From positions 1 to 51,652 of the forward strand of contig JAJYFB010000006.1 in assembly GCA_021785495.1 (NCBI GenBank): DNA of 51,652 nucleotides, written 5' to 3'. The number at the start of each line of letters is the position of its first letter. The stretch's first letter is position 1. The notes under the pieces were generated by a model that did no database searches, was not told where the DNA came from, and saw only the letters and a list, made by a program, of their open reading frames with translations. The position numbers and the translations under genes are program-made. The stretch comes from Acidobacteriota bacterium. Lineage in GTDB: Bacteria > Acidobacteriota > Terriglobia > Terriglobales > Acidobacteriaceae. This document shows positions 49,252-51,652 of this stretch, in pieces.

Positions 49252-49401
49252 ATGCACACGAACACGAACACCGTTGCGGGCACGCCGCCCGCAGTCGCGT
49301 CCACCCCCTCCCGGCTGGCCCCCGGTTCCGAACGGGCCTATCGCGGCCTGACCGTCGCCTTCATGGTCCTTTTGCTGGCCAGCCTCTGGCTGTTCCGGTA
49401 A
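49252..49401 (+). CDS. Small single-helix membrane protein (49 aa)
   Basis: From ATG 49252 a 49-residue frame encodes a Thr/Pro/Ala-rich head and one C-terminal membrane helix (GLTVAFMVLLLASLWLFR). GGCAGG lies upstream at SD distance. No family was recognised and composition alone does not prove coding, so the call is tentative. Confidence 0.5.
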   Translation: MHTNTNTVAGTPPAVASTPSRLAPGSERAYRGLTVAFMVLLLASLWLFR

Positions 49402-49509
49402 GAGCGGCGTTCGCGCTTTTCGGCTGGAATATGGCTTGCCGAAGGGCGCGTGTGAACGCCTGTGCCTCGTGCAGTTTTCCTCTTGGGCTGCGTTGGCCGC
49501 AGCCTTCGA

Positions 49510-50268
49510 TCAGCCGAAACGAGCACGTTTGATGCCCGTCTGTCGAATGTCCTTGCCGTTCATGCGCACGCGGATGCACATCTCGGCCAACCGCGAGAGC
49601 ATCCGGTCGCCGATGCGGTCGCCGAGCGAAGGCTCGCGCGCCGCACGCTGTTCGTCGCTCAGGTTGCCGGCGGCAGCCGGAAGATCGGCATAATTTGTGG
49701 TGATGATCGTCGAACGATTGTCGTTATAGCGCGAGTTCAGGATCAGCGCCACCGTGTCCCAAACCCATTCATTGGGCTTTTGCGCGCCCAGGTCGTCGAG
49801 CACAAGCACCTCGGCGTTGAAGATCGGCTGCAACAGCTCCAGTTCGGTGGTGCGGACCTCCGGGTTGTAGCTGTTTTGAATGCTCTTGAGCAGCTCCCGG
49901 TAGTCGCAAAACAGGCCCTTGACGCCGCGTTCATGCACCAGCCGCTTCAGCACGCCGACGGCCAGGTGCGTTTTGCCCACGCCCATCGACCCCACGAAGA
50001 GCAGCCCTTTGCCGGCAGTGCCCACCGGGTACTCGTCGACGAAACGCCGCGCGGTCAGCAGTGCTTCGTTGAGCGAGCGGTCGGCCTCGTGATAGATCTC
50101 GAAGGTATCGAGGGCGCACTCGCGGTAGCGCGTCGGGATGCGCGCTGCTTGGATGCGCCTCCGCTCGCGCTCGGATTCCTGACAGGCGCAGGCCCGGCTC
50201 ACCCAGTTGCCCTGGGCGTCGAGCGAGCGCACCAAGCCCGTGCCATTGCAGATCGAACAATCGCTCAT
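49510..50268 (-). CDS. DnaC/IstB-like AAA+ ATPase with N-terminal zinc-finger
   Basis: A 252-residue protein with an N-terminal zinc-binding set (Cys4, Cys7, Cys27, Cys29). The ATPase core has Walker A GSMGVGKT (93-100), Walker B LVLDDLGA (about 153-160), sensor IITTNYA, and an arginine finger region GDRIGDRMLSRL. This matches helicase loaders of the DnaC/DnaI type. It lacks an adjacent transposase, so an IstB role is unlikely. It probably loads the replicative helicase, although replication partners are not in the window. Confidence 0.85.
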   Translation of the reverse strand: MSDCSICNGTGLVRSLDAQGNWVSRACACQESERERRRIQAARIPTRYRECALDTFEIYHEADRSLNEALLTARRFVDEYPVGTAGKGLLFVGSMGVGKTHLAVGVLKRLVHERGVKGLFCDYRELLKSIQNSYNPEVRTTELELLQPIFNAEVLVLDDLGAQKPNEWVWDTVALILNSRYNDNRSTIITTNYADLPAAAGNLSDEQRAAREPSLGDRIGDRMLSRLAEMCIRVRMNGKDIRQTGIKRARFG

Positions 50269-50307
50269 TCCGTATTCCAGCCTATCGCACGCGGCCTGCC
50301 TCTGGTT

Positions 50308-51652
50308 TCAGCGGCCAAAGAGTCCCTTGAGCGAACCGAGGGATTTTTTCGAGCCGGAGTTGCCGAACAGGCCACCGACGGCCTGCTTGAGCATCGCGCC
50401 CACTTGAACATGGATCGACGGATGGGACGCGGTTCCCGTGATGGTGAGGGGAATGCCGCCGCCGCTTGCGCCGGACGCCGATCCGGAGGACGAGGAACCG
50501 GACGAGCGGCCGAAGAGACTGCCGAGGGAGCCGGTTCCCTTCGAAAGGTCGCCGCCCAGCGCCGAAAGCGCGGCGATCTTCGCCTTTAGTTGAAAGTTGA
50601 GGTCGCTGGACGGAGAGACCGTGCCGTCTCCGGTGGCGCTGCCGATGCGCGGCACCTCGGCGTCGATATTCGCGAAGCTGGTTCCTTGCGGCGAGTTGTT
50701 CACCTCCGCGTAGAGCTTTTGAATCTCCGTGCCGCCCGAAGTGCCATCGATGGGATGAATGCCCTGAATCTGCCCGCCCAGGTCGAAACCGGCGAGCTGG
50801 CTGTTGTCGAGTTCGATGGGGCCGGCGATGGTGAGGGCGTTGACCGGGCCGGTGACGGCCAGATGGGCGTCGATCGTGCCGCCCCTCAACTGCGAGCCGC
50901 TTGGCAGCACGACGCCGGCGGCCGGCAGCAGTTGCTCCACCTGATCGACCGGCAGATGGGGAGCGTCGAGACGCAGATTGAGAACCGGTTCCGCGCCATC
51001 GTGGCGGAAGCTGCCGGCCATGTGCGCAGCCACGCCGCCGGTGGCGATGGCGATGTCGTTGACCTGGCCGGTGCGCGTGGCGAGATCGTCGGCGAGGTTG
51101 AAGCCGATCTCGACCGGGTTGGGCGCAGGCGTGCCGTTGCGCGCCAGCTTGAGCTGCGAAGCGGTGGCCTTGCCGGCGGTGGCCAGTTTTCCGCTCTGCG
51201 ATTGCAGATGGGCGTCGAAGTCAGCCAGCATCGAGATGCCGTCGTCCGGCTGAATTGCGCCGGCCGCCACCGGGTCGAAGTGCTGGATGGAGAGCGTCGC
51301 CGTAAAGGGCGTCAGCGAGGTGTCGTCGAGCGCCAGCGGCCCGGCCGAGCCTTTCAGGTGCAGCGAGCCGCCGCCGGCGACCTTCAACGAGAGCGCGAAG
51401 GGGAAAGACCGGGAGATCGAGAGATCGCGGACGGTCAGATTCACATCGCTGCACCGGAAGGGGTTGCCGGCCGCGGGCAGCGAGGAGAGTTCGGCGCTGC
51501 CGTTTTCGATCTTCAACTCGCTGACGGTGAGCGCGGGCAGCACGCCGCCGGATGGTTCGGTTGGCGGGGCTGTTGGTTGCGACGGCGTTCCGCCCAGCGA
51601 GGAAAAGTTCCAGCGGCCGTTGGCGGCGTGGATGAGCCGGATCGACGGCGAC
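50308..51652 (-). CDS. AsmA-family protein, C-terminal part
   Basis: The frame remains open to the window end, so the N-terminus is cut off. Visible features include IRLIHAANGRWNFSSLGG near the edge, which is characteristic of AsmA proteins (the AsmA 'GxWNFSSL' segment), followed by long beta-rich repeats typical of the bridge-like lipid-transport fold. A low-complexity Ser/Gly linker (SSGSSSSGSASGASGGG) precedes the end. AsmA-like proteins act in envelope lipid/outer-membrane maintenance. It is 39 nt upstream of the DnaC-like gene on the same strand. Confidence 0.8.
   Translation of the reverse strand, partial: SPSIRLIHAANGRWNFSSLGGTPSQPTAPPTEPSGGVLPALTVSELKIENGSAELSSLPAAGNPFRCSDVNLTVRDLSISRSFPFALSLKVAGGGSLHLKGSAGPLALDDTSLTPFTATLSIQHFDPVAAGAIQPDDGISMLADFDAHLQSQSGKLATAGKATASQLKLARNGTPAPNPVEIGFNLADDLATRTGQVNDIAIATGGVAAHMAGSFRHDGAEPVLNLRLDAPHLPVDQVEQLLPAAGVVLPSGSQLRGGTIDAHLAVTGPVNALTIAGPIELDNSQLAGFDLGGQIQGIHPIDGTSGGTEIQKLYAEVNNSPQGTSFANIDAEVPRIGSATGDGTVSPSSDLNFQLKAKIAALSALGGDLSKGTGSLGSLFGRSSGSSSSGSASGASGGGIPLTITGTASHPSIHVQVGAMLKQAVGGLFGNSGSKKSLGSLKGLFGR

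Noticed and set aside
49510-50268. IstB of an IS21 element
   Set aside because: No IstA transposase or terminal repeats are nearby, and an N-terminal zinc-binding domain points to a helicase loader of DnaC/DnaI type.
1-51652. tRNA, rRNA, CRISPR arrays, prophage or complete insertion sequences
   Set aside because: I looked for these on both strands by eye and saw no cloverleaf, repeat-spacer pattern, integrase or transposase. A covariance-model search would be decisive for small RNAs.

Overview
The window is high-GC DNA from a Gram-negative bacterium, most likely an acidobacterium (class Terriglobia or a relative). The assignment is inferred from gene content: an FG-GAP/ASPIC-UnbV protein beside a multihaem cytochrome with TPRs, a very large TonB-dependent receptor with an N-terminal carboxypeptidase-regulatory domain, an Ig-like repeat protein with a double hydrophobic C-terminal tail, a DUF2393 protein, a TonB-like energy transducer and two-component genes tied to glycan use. 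No rRNA, tRNA or CRISPR was seen. The only mobile DNA recognised is a 78-bp MITE-like element at 12356-12433.

Layout. 1-7156: end of an Ig-like repeat protein with a strong terminator, an FG-GAP/ASPIC protein, a convergent outer-membrane protein, then a pentahaem-TPR cytochrome and a monohaem cytochrome preceded by an attenuator-like hairpin. 7168-17457: mostly housekeeping genes (a truncated-type 3-hydroxyacyl-CoA dehydrogenase domain, TonB-like protein, TrmJ-type methyltransferase, MarC, a possible permuted papain-like protein, CcmC and a tiny CcmD-like protein, zinc alcohol dehydrogenase, PrmC, a hemerythrin and a phosphate acyltransferase). 17828-18337: a stand-alone DsbD N-terminal domain.

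18693-27691 is the most interesting region. It is a nearly gapless cluster encoding a cupredoxin with a full type-1 copper ligand set, a GltD/NfnB-like FAD-NAD(P)-[4Fe-4S] oxidoreductase, a Tat-type Rieske protein, a split cytochrome b (b6-like plus subunit-IV-like), a membrane-anchored octahaem cytochrome, an Ig-like/cytochrome c lipoprotein, and an outer-membrane porin with an N-terminal haem motif like that of Cyc2. Together they could form an electron path from the cell surface through the periplasm to a quinone-active Rieske/cyt b complex and a cytoplasmic NAD(P)H or ferredoxin site. A perfect CRP-type palindrome lies upstream. Two bacteriohemerythrins lie on either side at a few kb. CcmC/CcmD and two DsbD-type proteins in the same window could support cytochrome c maturation.

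28580-42190 is a glycan (probably arabinan-containing hemicellulose) locus. A sugar-binding lipoprotein, a hybrid-ectodomain histidine kinase and a NarL-type regulator form an operon with translationally coupled overlaps, read divergently from a SusC/Oar-like TonB receptor, a ricin-GH43 lipoprotein and a six-hairpin glycosidase. A GH5 enzyme lies downstream of the regulator. 42250-51652 returns to general functions: RF2 with its programmed +1 frameshift, a CoA-binding protein, full-length DsbD, a fused remnant of a FitAB/VapBC toxin-antitoxin pair, an OmpA-like protein, DUF2393, a DnaC-like ATPase and the end of an AsmA-family protein.
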